Part shown: in pieces, positions 46,135 through 54,418 of the stretch
Numbering within the stretch: position 1 is the first letter of the stretch
How the letters are laid out: each line of letters opens with the position of its first letter
Assembly (NCBI GenBank): GCA_039024915.1
Contig: JBCCPK010000005.1
Span: forward strand, 186,001-250,000
DNA length: 64,000 nt
Reading direction: 5' to 3'
DNA from: Pseudomonadota bacterium
Lineage (GTDB): Bacteria; Pseudomonadota; Alphaproteobacteria; Rhizobiales; MH13
Notes under the pieces: model-generated
Seen by the model: the letters and a program-made list of their open reading frames with translations, nothing else
Databases searched by the model: none
Told to the model about the DNA's origin: nothing
Program-made: the position numbers and the translations under genes

Positions 46135-46754
46135 GGAGTGATCTTTCTCGATTGACCCGAAATGTCATCAGCCACGGGTCGTTTTGGCGGTCTCGTTCGC
46201 TTCTAAAGACAATCCTGGGTCCGTGCATCATCCACTATCGGATCAAGCGTTGACCGTCGGGTGGCATCCAAACCTGTTCGGTCCATTGCTTCGCCCCACT
46301 GCGACGATCCCCTGCGAACAATCGGGTGCAAAACAAAAGATAACTCTCTTCGAAGAGACTCTTTTTCTTTTTGTCGGTGGACAAGACTCATAAATCCAAT
46401 CCACACCGCATCATCAGAAGAAATCCACATCCACCGTGGATGACTCGCATAGGCGAGGTCAGCAAAGGACAGCTCTGGGACAACCGCTCGATTTTAAATG
46501 GTTAACAAAGCGTTAACGGGGGACGTATGATTGGCCGCCGGTGGATGATTGCTCCGCGTAGGCTCCCGCTCGAGCGATTGCACCGTGGTTGTCCATTTTA
46601 GTCCCCAGATCGTTCAACCGATCACCAATTCACAGCCTCTTGGACAGAAATCGCGAAACGGCGCATAACGGCGTCGATAGTCGATCTGGAGGGTTCACGG
46701 TGAACGCGCACCAGGCGGTCTTCAACATCGATCCACGGCCCGAGTGCAATCCAG
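46135..46754. other. Inferred chromosomal replication origin (oriC)
   Basis: A 620-bp intergenic region between hemE and the kinase-regulator gene, the position of oriC in Caulobacter and relatives. It holds degenerate DnaA-like boxes (7 of 9 to TTATCCACA) at 46397, 46421, 46435 (reverse) and 46540 (reverse), the palindrome ATCCACCGTGGAT at 46429, three GACTC methylation sites at 46357, 46385 and 46442, a CtrA-type box at 46502, and an AT-rich stretch about 46331-46375 with the palindrome CTCTTCGAAGAG. No perfect DnaA box was found. Neighbouring genes on both sides transcribe away from it. Confidence 0.8.
46502..46516 (+). promoter_or_regulatory. CtrA-type binding site in oriC
   Basis: TTAA-CAAAGCG-TTAA, an exact TTAA-N7-TTAA match, with both halves extending to TTAAC; a further TTAA lies 4 bp upstream of the first half. 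It sits between the DnaA-like boxes at 46435 and 46540. CtrA represses initiation at such sites in Caulobacter; the role here is inferred. Confidence 0.7.
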
Positions 46755-47606
46755 TTGACATCTGCCCCGCAGCGCTTCTTCCACCTACATCTTGTATCGG
46801 ACTCCACTGGCGAGACGCTCGCCACAGTGGCGCGTGCTGTTGCCGCGCGCTATCCATCCGCTCGCGCGATCGAACATTCCTATGTGATGGTGCGGGAGGC
46901 GCGCCAAATTGAACGGATCGCAGCCACGATAGAACAAGCGCCCGGGATCGTGCTGTTCACAATTGTCGATCCCGAACTTGCTGACCGCCTGGTGGAGCGA
47001 TGCCGAGAGGCGGGTGTGCCCGCCATTTCGATTTTGGATCCGATCATAGCCCTGTTCGAATCGTATCTGGGCGCGGCCGCGTCTCCGACGATTGGTGCTC
47101 AGCATGTTCTTGACCAGGACTATTTTCAACGGATCGAAGCGCTGAACTTCACCCTCGCCCACGACGATGGCATTTTGCCCTCTCCAATGGACGCGGCCGA
47201 TATCGTCATTGTCGGGGTGTCCCGCACATCGAAGACGCCAACAAGTATCTATCTGGCACATCGCGGCTACCGGACCGCCAATTATCCACTTGTTCCCGGA
47301 GCGCGTCTGCCAAAAACCCTGACGGAGCCTACCAAGGCGTTTGTCGTCGGCCTGGTTGCCAGCACGGAACGTATTGTTCAGATTCGCCGAAACCGAATTC
47401 GCGCCGATTACGCCGGTGATGCTGAGACCGACTACACCGACAAGACGATCGTCGCTGAAGAAATTGCCGGATCTCGAAGGCTATGCACCCGTCATGGCTG
47501 GCCGATGATCGATGTGACGCGCCGGTCGATTGAAGAAACCGCAGCAGCCATCCTCGCCCTCTACCGCGATCATCGCGAGCGTGCAGACACACAGGACGCA
47601 CCATGA
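46755..47606 (+). CDS. Pyruvate-phosphate-dikinase/PEP-synthase regulatory protein (DUF299)
   Basis: A 283-aa bifunctional Ser/Thr kinase/phosphorylase family member. The family opening FFHLHLVSDSTGETLATVA is at the N-terminus; the P-loop IVGVSRTSKTPTSIYL and TANYPLVPG follow. TTG 46755 is used because it directly precedes the conserved opening and no ATG or GTG is available. It is the first gene right of the origin, the same position as in Caulobacter. Whether the target is PpdK or PpsA is unresolved. Confidence 0.9.
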   Translation: MTSAPQRFFHLHLVSDSTGETLATVARAVAARYPSARAIEHSYVMVREARQIERIAATIEQAPGIVLFTIVDPELADRLVERCREAGVPAISILDPIIALFESYLGAAASPTIGAQHVLDQDYFQRIEALNFTLAHDDGILPSPMDAADIVIVGVSRTSKTPTSIYLAHRGYRTANYPLVPGARLPKTLTEPTKAFVVGLVASTERIVQIRRNRIRADYAGDAETDYTDKTIVAEEIAGSRRLCTRHGWPMIDVTRRSIEETAAAILALYRDHRERADTQDAP

Positions 47607-48298
47607 CCCCGGAGGTAGGTGAACCCGTTTCCAGCCGGAAGGCAGCAATGCAAACCCATGAGCATTCATTGCAAACCAACGCGCAACGCCCGCTGGTGCT
47701 TGCCTCGGCTTCAGTGGTTCGGCAACAGCTCCTGACAGCCGTTGGACTTACCCTTGACGTGGTACCCGCAGATGTTGATGAGCGGGCGATCGAACGTTCC
47801 GCCAGCGAATCAAAACCACATGAATTGGCGGTTAAGCTCGCCACGGCGAAAGCAAAGGCGGTGTCGGTATCACGCGCCAATAGCCTGGTCATCGGTTGCG
47901 ATCAGGTTCTCGTTTTCGGCGAGACGATCCTGCACAAGGCTAAAGACCAAGGTGAGGCCAAGGCAAAACTCCACAAGCTCCAGGGGCAAACGCACACACT
48001 CATTTCAGCTGGCGCTCTGTCCCTGGCGGGCTCCGTCCTGTGGTCGGGCTTTCAGCGGGTTGACCTGTTGATGCGGGCAATGTCCAGCGAAGAGATCGAT
48101 GCTTATCTCGACGGGGCGGGCGACGCAGTCACGGGGTCGGTCGGAGCCTATCATCTGGAAGGACGGGGCGCTGCTCTGTTCGAACGCATTGAGGGTGACT
48201 ACTTCGCGGTTTTGGGTATACCGATGCTCCCGCTTTTGGCCGCGCTACGCGATCAAGGCATTGACCCCGCAATCGGTCAAAAGGCAAGGCAGCCATGA
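47603..48298 (+). CDS. maf: Maf-type nucleoside triphosphate pyrophosphatase
   Basis: A 231-aa Maf/HAM1 superfamily protein. It has LVLASASVVRQQLLTAVGL, VIGCDQVL, GQTHTLISAGAL and VGAYHLEGRGAALFERIEGDYFAVLGIPM. Maf proteins hydrolyse dTTP/UTP or m7GTP to prevent incorporation of noncanonical bases. The start overlaps the previous stop (ATGA). An internal Met (47648) could be the true start, since residues 1-27 look unrelated. Confidence 0.88.
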   Translation: MTPEVGEPVSSRKAAMQTHEHSLQTNAQRPLVLASASVVRQQLLTAVGLTLDVVPADVDERAIERSASESKPHELAVKLATAKAKAVSVSRANSLVIGCDQVLVFGETILHKAKDQGEAKAKLHKLQGQTHTLISAGALSLAGSVLWSGFQRVDLLMRAMSSEEIDAYLDGAGDAVTGSVGAYHLEGRGAALFERIEGDYFAVLGIPMLPLLAALRDQGIDPAIGQKARQP

Positions 48299-49146
48299 CC
48301 TCCCGCGTTGCCGTCATTGGTTGGCCCGTCAACCATTCGCGGTCGCCACTTATCCATACCTATTGGCTGGATCGTTACGGTATCGATGCAAGCTATGGGG
48401 CTCTCGCCATCGAGCCGGATAAAGCGCCCGATTGGTTTGGGACCTTCGCTAAACAAGGTCTTGTTGGCGCGAACGTAACGATCCCGCACAAACAGGTCGC
48501 CTTCGATGCGTGTCACACACTCGATGAGCGCGCGTCGCGCTTGGGCGCGGTGAACACCTTATGGCTAGAGGCGGGCGCTTTACGCGGGACCAGCACAGAT
48601 GGTGCTGGTTTCATGGCCCACCTTGTGGCGACCGCACCCCAGTGGAGGCAGCATGCCCATGCGGCGGCAGCGCTGGTTCTCGGTGCAGGCGGCGCCGCGC
48701 GCGCAATTGTGGAGGCTTTGGCGGAAGCGGGGGTCGAGACGATCATCATCGCTAACAGAACCGCTGAGCGGGCACACCAGATCGCGACGCATTTCGCGGA
48801 ATACCATCCTCAGCATACCTTCAAGCCCGTCGATCTGGCGACAGCAGGCGATTTTTTGCCGACGGTGGGCCTCCTGGTGAACACAACGTCCATGGGGATG
48901 GCGGGCCATCCGGCCCTCGACCTCGACCTTGCCACGCTCCCTGAAAAGGCAACCGTCTACGATATTGTCTACACACCGCTCGAAACGCCCCTGCTAGCGG
49001 ATGCCCGAGCCCTCGGTCTCGTACCCGTCGATGGACTTGGCATGCTGTTGCACCAGGCTGCACCGGCGTTCGAACGCTGGTTCGGCATCCTGCCCGAAGT
49101 GACCGATGAACTACGTCAGATGGTCATTGATGACCTCAACCGCTGA
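48295..49146 (+). CDS. aroE: Shikimate dehydrogenase
   Basis: A 283-aa NADPH enzyme. The substrate site is HSRSPLIHTYWL at residues 15-26 and NVTIPHKQVAF holds the catalytic Lys. The nucleotide-binding fold is ALVLGAGGAARAIVEAL, followed by the NADP-selective NRTAERA. It converts 3-dehydroshikimate to shikimate. The start ATGA overlaps the maf stop, so it is translationally coupled. Confidence 0.94.
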   Translation: MTSRVAVIGWPVNHSRSPLIHTYWLDRYGIDASYGALAIEPDKAPDWFGTFAKQGLVGANVTIPHKQVAFDACHTLDERASRLGAVNTLWLEAGALRGTSTDGAGFMAHLVATAPQWRQHAHAAAALVLGAGGAARAIVEALAEAGVETIIIANRTAERAHQIATHFAEYHPQHTFKPVDLATAGDFLPTVGLLVNTTSMGMAGHPALDLDLATLPEKATVYDIVYTPLETPLLADARALGLVPVDGLGMLLHQAAPAFERWFGILPEVTDELRQMVIDDLNR

Positions 49147-49765
49147 TCCGGTTCAAATAGCGTCACGCCGGCGTCCATTGCGCATTGGGCTGACCGGCTC
49201 CATTGCGACGGGTAAGTCAACCACAGCGCAGATGTTTGCCGATGAAGGCATCCCGGTGCACGATTCGGATGCCTCGGTGCACGCGCTCTACCGGGAAGAG
49301 GGCGTCGAGCCGGTCCGACGGCTTATACCTCAAGCCATCATTGATGGGGTCGTTGATCGCGCCACACTTAAGGACGAACTCGCCAAGGACCCAGGGCTGC
49401 TGGCCAAGCTCGAAGCGATTGTCCATCCTCTTGTGCAGGCACGAGCCGACGCGGCAGCGGAGCAAGCCCACAATGATGGGCACCGTATGATCGTTTTTGA
49501 TATTCCGCTTCTGTTTGAGACCGGTGCCGAGGACCGCTTCGACCAGATCGTGGTAACCTTCTGCGACGATGACGAGCAGATGCGCCGGCTTATGGCACGT
49601 CCCACCATGACCATTGAAACAGCGCGAATGCTGCTGGAAAGGCAGATGCCGCAAGCCGATAAACGCGCCCGGGCCGATTTCACCATCGATACGGGCGGTG
49701 GCATCGACGCTGCTCGCATGGCCGTTCGCTCGATACTGAATGAGCTTTCGGCGCGAGCGCAGTGA
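49130..49765 (+). CDS. coaE: Dephospho-CoA kinase
   Basis: A 211-aa P-loop kinase making CoA from dephospho-CoA: RIGLTGSIATGKSTTAQMF, GIPVHDSDASVHALY, MIVFDIPLLFETG and the lid region LLERQMPQADKRARADF. ATG 49130 (MTSTADPV) overlaps the end of aroE by 17 nt; ATG 49106 is an alternative. Translation is probably coupled to aroE. Confidence 0.93.
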   Translation: MTSTADPVQIASRRRPLRIGLTGSIATGKSTTAQMFADEGIPVHDSDASVHALYREEGVEPVRRLIPQAIIDGVVDRATLKDELAKDPGLLAKLEAIVHPLVQARADAAAEQAHNDGHRMIVFDIPLLFETGAEDRFDQIVVTFCDDDEQMRRLMARPTMTIETARMLLERQMPQADKRARADFTIDTGGGIDAARMAVRSILNELSARAQ

Positions 49766-49827
49766 TTTTCGGGGAAAACGAGCCTGGAACGATTTGAAAT
49801 TCCCAAGGCCTCAGCCAAAAGTGTTCC

Positions 49828-50511
49828 ATGCGAGAAATTGTCTTTGACGTTGAAACGACCGGACTTCGAGCCGCCGAAGGTGACCGTGTTTGTGAAATCG
49901 CAGCGATCGAAATGGTCGACTACGTTCCCACCGGTCAGACCTTCCACCACTACGTCAACCCCATGATGCCCATGCCCGCCAAGGCGGAAGAGATTCACGG
50001 GCTTTCCGACGAGTTTCTGGCTGACAAAGCAGAATTTCACACGCTTGCAGATGACTGGCTCACCTTCATCGGTGATGCGCGCTTGGTTGCCCACAATGCG
50101 ATGTTCGATTTCGGCTTTGTGAACGCCGAGTTGGAACGCAGCAGCCGGCCCACCATGTCGTTTGAGAGGATGATCGACACCGTTGCGATTGCCCGGCGAA
50201 AGTTCCCTGGTTCTGACAACTCACTTGATGCGTTGTGTAATCGCTTTGGGATCGATCTGTCCGCTCGCACAAAGCACAATGCGCTGCTTGATACCCAACT
50301 GCTCGCGGAGGTTTATGTTGAGCTTATCGGCGCACGCCAGACCACAATGCGGTTTGGCGAAGCAAATCGGCGGCGCAATCGCGAAGGATCGTCAACCACG
50401 CTGATGCGCCCACGCCAGATTGACCTGGCAATCGCAGAAAATGAGCAGCAGGCTCACCGCGACTTTATCGGCACCCTCGGCGAGGGCGCAGTCTGGAAAG
50501 ACTATCAATAG
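49828..50511 (+). CDS. dnaQ: DNA polymerase III epsilon subunit (3'-5' proofreading exonuclease)
   Basis: A 227-aa DEDDh exonuclease. ExoI is FDVETTGL, ExoII is HNAMFDFGF, and ExoIII is HNALLDTQLLAEVY with the catalytic His five residues before Asp. It ends with a C-terminal tail that contacts the alpha subunit (RDFIGTLGEGAVWKDY). It closes the maf-aroE-coaE-dnaQ run and converges on secB with a shared hairpin. Confidence 0.95.
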   Translation: MREIVFDVETTGLRAAEGDRVCEIAAIEMVDYVPTGQTFHHYVNPMMPMPAKAEEIHGLSDEFLADKAEFHTLADDWLTFIGDARLVAHNAMFDFGFVNAELERSSRPTMSFERMIDTVAIARRKFPGSDNSLDALCNRFGIDLSARTKHNALLDTQLLAEVYVELIGARQTTMRFGEANRRRNREGSSTTLMRPRQIDLAIAENEQQAHRDFIGTLGEGAVWKDYQ

Positions 50512-50554
50512 TACCGATAGTGAAGATCTGCTTCCGGATAATCAAGAAAACAAA

Positions 50555-50585
50555 GAAGCCGGCCATCGCATGATGTGCCGGCTTC
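50555..50585. terminator. Bidirectional terminator between dnaQ and secB
   Basis: GAAGCCGGC (50555-50563) and GCCGGCTTC (50577-50585) form a perfect 9-bp stem with a 13-nt loop, between convergent dnaQ and secB. The A-rich flank upstream (AAGAAAACAAA) gives a T-tract only in the secB direction, so it is probably a stronger terminator for secB. Confidence 0.7.
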
Positions 50586-50613
50586 GGTGATGTTTGAGCT
50601 TGCCGTCGATGCG

Positions 50614-51231
50614 TTAGCTGGCTTTAGCAGCCGCTGCTGCCTGTGCTTGAACCGCGCGTTGGCGGTACAGCTGAAGGAAATCCACCGGGTCGAGCATAAG
50701 CGGTGGGAAGCCCGCCTGGCGGGTGGCATTGGCGAGGATCTCGCGCGCAAACGGGAACAAAAGCCTTGGCCCCTCGATCATCAAGGCTACCTGGGTCTGT
50801 TCCTTGGTCATGTTCTCGATTCGGAAGAGCCCGGCATAGGCTAGCTCGACGGCAAACATCATGTCCTTGCCTTCGCCTGCCTTGCAATCGAGTTTCAGTA
50901 CGACCTCCTGCAGACCATCGGCCTGCGGGTTCACTTGAACGCCGACATTGATGTCGATCTTCGGCTGCTGCGTCTTGCGCATGGAATGAGGGGCATTGGG
51001 ATTTTCGACCGAAAGATCGCGAACATATTGCGCCACAGCCTGAAAGCGCGGGGGCGTCTGGGTTTGTTGCGGAGCCGCTGCCGCCGCCGCTGCTGCCGCT
51101 GCGGCTTCTCCGCCACCGTTTGAGCCCGGCTCGGTCTTAGCGTCGTCGTCAGTTGCTTTTGCGTCCGTGCTATCGGATTCTGTTTTGGTTGCATCCGACT
51201 TGCTGCCGGAGCCCGTCTTGCGTGAAGCCAT
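50614..51231 (-). CDS. secB: Protein-export chaperone SecB with Ala-rich N-terminal extension
   Basis: A 205-aa SecB. The conserved core starts at about residue 60 (RFQAVAQYVRDLSVENPNAP) and includes LKLDCKAGEGKDMMFAVELAYAGLF, IEGPRLLFPFAREILANATR and GFPPLMLDPVDFLQLYRQR. The first 55 residues are a polar, low-complexity extension with an acidic stretch and a run of 11 Ala (encoded by a GCN-rich array near 51070-51105), and the C-terminus is also Ala-rich. The extension is longer than in typical SecB. Confidence 0.93.
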   Translation of the reverse strand: MASRKTGSGSKSDATKTESDSTDAKATDDDAKTEPGSNGGGEAAAAAAAAAAAPQQTQTPPRFQAVAQYVRDLSVENPNAPHSMRKTQQPKIDINVGVQVNPQADGLQEVVLKLDCKAGEGKDMMFAVELAYAGLFRIENMTKEQTQVALMIEGPRLLFPFAREILANATRQAGFPPLMLDPVDFLQLYRQRAVQAQAAAAAKAS

Positions 51232-51460
51232 GCCGCGAGAATTCCCTCAGGTGTGATAAAAACAATGGGTGATGAAGCTGCCTGCGCCGCCTGCAACAAG
51301 CGTGGCGGCGATATGTGTAGGTCGGGGGGCTACCATTTTGGACCGCACCGGGCAAGCACGGTCCGACGCCCGCATTTTGACTGCGTCGAGCCTGTGCCGA
51401 GCGAAGCATTCTCAGTTGGACGAGGATCGCCGGGTCGTGGTGGCGTAAAAGGCTTGGCGT

Positions 51461-52018
51461 TTAACCCCAGGGGTTATCCGACCGGGTTTGGTTTGGACGA
51501 GGATCAGATGTCTCGCGCTCCGAACCGGCCGGATCGACGGGTTCGGCGTCAATGACCACACTGCTGGTATTTGGTTGGCTGGCGTTTGTTGAGCTGCCCG
51601 ATGGCTCTCCACGACCTGGGCTGCGCCACTGCGCCTGCCCGCCCCCATAAGCTCCCATCGGTGGCATTCGGTCCGCCATTTGTCGTCCGTAGCGCGGCCA
51701 TACCAGCATTTGAACAGGTTTGATGAGCAAAAGCAGGCCGAGAAGATCCGTCAGAAAACCCGGAACAATTAGCAGCAACCCACCAAGAAAGCCCAGAACC
51801 AGCCCGCCCAGCTCCTGGCCGACTGTTTCGCCCGCGTCGGCCCGCTCCTGCATGCGGCGCACGCTGGCCAAACCGATGGTTCGTATGATCAGCCCGCCCG
51901 CAAAGATACCGGCGATAACCAGACCAAAAACGCCCAACAGGCCAATGGCTTCGGCCATCGCGACGAACCCGGCGATCTCAAGGAATATGAATAACAGAAA
52001 GATAATGGCAAAAGGCAT
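51461..52018 (-). CDS. fxsA: FxsA-family membrane protein
   Basis: A 185-aa inner-membrane protein of the FxsA/YtzA family. It opens FAIIFLLFIFLEIAGFVAMA with one to two helices, the conserved GVFGLVIAGIFAGGLIIR, then GQELGGLVLGFLGGLLLIVPGFLTD and a C-terminal disordered tail rich in Pro/Ser/Asn. Named for its effect on phage F exclusion in E. coli; the cellular role is unclear. ATG 52018 matches the hydrophobic N-terminus; the frame to 52075 is longer but unlikely. Confidence 0.85.
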   Translation of the reverse strand: MPFAIIFLLFIFLEIAGFVAMAEAIGLLGVFGLVIAGIFAGGLIIRTIGLASVRRMQERADAGETVGQELGGLVLGFLGGLLLIVPGFLTDLLGLLLLIKPVQMLVWPRYGRQMADRMPPMGAYGGGQAQWRSPGRGEPSGSSTNASQPNTSSVVIDAEPVDPAGSERETSDPRPNQTRSDNPWG

Positions 52019-52429
52019 AGGCAGAATGTGGGCATGGTTGCGCGCAAACACAAGCACAACATCACTGTTAGGCATGATGTGCTGTTGTGCATTTGACCAC
52101 CGTAGTGGTCAGCTTCCGCGGCACAGGGTAATCATCGGTCGTTGCCGTTCTTGACGCCCTCTTGCCCAACTCGACGTTGCCTACCGCGAACGAGCGTGGG
52201 TGCGCTTGGTAAGCATGCGGCGCAGCGACGCTTGCACGTTAAACTGGATGCTGCTTGAAACCGGCCTACATTCGACCCTAAATGCATCCCAACGTTGATT
52301 TGCGCGATTCAGCACATAACGGGCCGCTTTGGCCTGGTTACAGAACACTGGAGCGCGCTCCGCAGCAAAAACGCCACAAAGCAGTGGTGGAGCTGCCTGT
52401 GAGAGGAACCGGCTTGACGACAAGCCGAT
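52019..52429. other. Divergent intergenic region fxsA/tim44
   Basis: A 411-bp stretch between the minus-strand fxsA and the plus-strand tim44-like gene. No supported ORF in either direction. TTGACG elements near 52153 and 52412 were seen, but no matching -10 element at proper spacing could be confirmed, so promoters are likely but not placed. Confidence 0.5.
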
Positions 52430-53134
52430 ATGGAATCGCCAGTGGACATTTACACGCTCTTTTTCCTCGCGCTCGCGGTCGTGATCTTTTTCCGTCTGCG
52501 ATCGGTCCTTGGCCGCCGCACCGGCCATGAGCGTCCGCCATTTGATCCCTATACAGCCCGAGATGCGGCGAAAGACGATGGCGAAGCGGGTGGCGACAAA
52601 GTCATCACCCTTCCCACCGCTCGCGCTCGCGCTCAGGACATTGATCCCGAGGAGCGTATTGGCGGCGTGGTCAAACCAGGTTCGGCGGTGGAAGACGCCC
52701 TTAAAAGTCTGCTTGCCGCGGACGCATCATTTAATGCGCGCGAGTTCGTTGACGGCGCGCGCCTTGCCTACGAAATGATCGTTACCGCCTTTGCCGCTGG
52801 CAACAAAAGTTCTCTTCGGCCGTTGCTGGACGAGGACGTCTATGCGGGCTTCGCCACGGCGATCGATGAACGCCAGGAAGCTGGCGAGACCGTGGACTTT
52901 ACCTTTATTGGTCTCGACAAGTCGGACCTGATTGAAGCCGAGTTGTCAGGGACTGTGGCGCAAATCACCATGCGCTTCAAAAGCCAGCTGATTTCGGTCA
53001 CCAAGGACTCCGATGGGCGCGTTATTGACGGCGACCCGTCCGAGGTGACGGAGATGATCGATATCTGGACCTTCGCCCGCGACACCAAACAGTCTGACCC
53101 CAATTGGAAGCTCGTCGCAACAGAGGCGACCTGA
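52430..53134 (+). CDS. Tim44-like membrane-anchored protein (TimA)
   Basis: A 234-aa protein. An N-terminal membrane segment (IYTLFFLALAVVIFFRLR, residues 7-24) precedes a charged linker (about 30-75), then the Tim44-like fold (about 95-234): AREFVDGARLAYEMIVTAFAAG, LLDEDVYAGFATAI, EMIDIWTFARDT. Bacterial TimA is reported to associate with the inner membrane; its role in protein export or membrane insertion is inferred from mitochondrial Tim44. It precedes mltA by 6 nt. Confidence 0.88.
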   Translation: MESPVDIYTLFFLALAVVIFFRLRSVLGRRTGHERPPFDPYTARDAAKDDGEAGGDKVITLPTARARAQDIDPEERIGGVVKPGSAVEDALKSLLAADASFNAREFVDGARLAYEMIVTAFAAGNKSSLRPLLDEDVYAGFATAIDERQEAGETVDFTFIGLDKSDLIEAELSGTVAQITMRFKSQLISVTKDSDGRVIDGDPSEVTEMIDIWTFARDTKQSDPNWKLVATEAT

Positions 53135-53140
53135 CAGCGG

Positions 53141-54418
53141 ATGGATGACGGCGGACGGTGTTGGCGTGATGCGCCACCGCTTGCCGTCTGCAGTGGGGTA
53201 CGCCGAAGGCGCGCCCGCGCCGCCCGTGGCTGGCAGATGGTTGCAGCAACCATCTGTTTGCTCTTAGGGCCCTGGATGGCGGTGGTGGAAACCGTGGCAG
53301 ACACACGCACACCGGACTTTCCATCATCCATGCGGCCCGTGGACTTCGCCGACATTCCCGGCTGGGATGACGACGATCATACAGCCGCCTTTGCTGCGTT
53401 TTTACGCACCTGTGAGGGCTTGCAAAGCCGCCCGACGAGAACACGCGTCAATGGTGTGAGCGCCCAGGCGCTTTCGGCGGTATGCCGTTTGGTCCGGCAA
53501 GATCGGCCCATCTCTGCGCGCGCATTCTTTGAGCAACATTTCACGCCAATGGCCGTGGAACGCGAAGGGCTCCTGACAGGGTACTTTGAGCCGCAATTGC
53601 GCGCATCGGCTGAGCGGACGGGTGAATTCCGGCACCCGCTTTACGCGCGACCACCGGATCTCGTTGAGCTGCCGCGCCCGCCAGACGAGTTGGGTCTGCC
53701 CGATACGCTCACCTGGGGGCGTCGCATTGGCCCACAAGGATCAGCGCGCTATGAGCCTTTCCCTGATCGCGGGGCTATCATGGCTGGAGCACTCGATGGA
53801 CAAGGACTGGAGATCGCTTGGCTCGATGATCCCATTGATGTGTTCTTTACCCATATCCAAGGATCAGCGCGGCTCGCAATGACCGATGGGTCCGTGCGGA
53901 GGGTTAATTTCGCGGGTAAGTCTGGCCATCCTTACACGCCCATCGGCAGGACACTTGTCGAACGCGGCGCGATGGCGCTTGAGGACGTCACAATGCAGTC
54001 TATCCGCGACTGGCTCAACGCCGCGGATGACGACGATAGGGACGCTGTCCTTGCGACCAATCGGTCCTATATTTTCTTTGCCATGACTGACGATACCTCG
54101 CCCGAACTCGGACCGGTTGCCGCTGCCGGTGTACCGCTTACCCCTGGGCGTAGCCTTGCCGTCGATCGGCACCTCCACACGTTCGGCTCGCCGATTTTTG
54201 TCCATAGTCAAGAGGGACTACCAGGCGATCAACGGCCGTTGCAGCGCTTGATGATCGCACAAGATACGGGTTCAGCCATTGTTGGCCCCGCACGCGGCGA
54301 CATTTTTATTGGCTCCGGTCATGCGGCAGGGGCGTTAGCCGGACGCGTCAACATGGCGGTGACCTTTATTGTTCTGGTTCCGAAATCGCCCGACCTCATG
54401 CAGCCGATCTCCCAGTGA
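53141..54418 (+). CDS. mltA: Membrane-bound lytic murein transglycosylase A (MltA-type)
   Basis: A 425-aa protein. The MltA core is visible as LLTGYFEPQLRASAERTGEFRHPLY and GQGLEIAWLDDPIDVFFTHIQGSARL, followed by a catalytic 3D domain: GRSLAVDRHLHTFGSP, DTGSAIVGPARGDIFIG. It cleaves peptidoglycan with 1,6-anhydro product. The N-terminus has a hydrophobic segment (about residues 33-50) but no lipobox, so unlike E. coli MltA it is not an obvious lipoprotein. An internal ATG (53237) could be the true start. Confidence 0.9.
   Translation: MDDGGRCWRDAPPLAVCSGVRRRRARAARGWQMVAATICLLLGPWMAVVETVADTRTPDFPSSMRPVDFADIPGWDDDDHTAAFAAFLRTCEGLQSRPTRTRVNGVSAQALSAVCRLVRQDRPISARAFFEQHFTPMAVEREGLLTGYFEPQLRASAERTGEFRHPLYARPPDLVELPRPPDELGLPDTLTWGRRIGPQGSARYEPFPDRGAIMAGALDGQGLEIAWLDDPIDVFFTHIQGSARLAMTDGSVRRVNFAGKSGHPYTPIGRTLVERGAMALEDVTMQSIRDWLNAADDDDRDAVLATNRSYIFFAMTDDTSPELGPVAAAGVPLTPGRSLAVDRHLHTFGSPIFVHSQEGLPGDQRPLQRLMIAQDTGSAIVGPARGDIFIGSGHAAGALAGRVNMAVTFIVLVPKSPDLMQPISQ

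Noticed and set aside
46500-46510. A second CtrA box from TTAAATGGTTAA overlapping the first
   Set aside because: The spacing is 4 nt, not 7, so only the TTAA-N7-TTAA at 46502 is counted.
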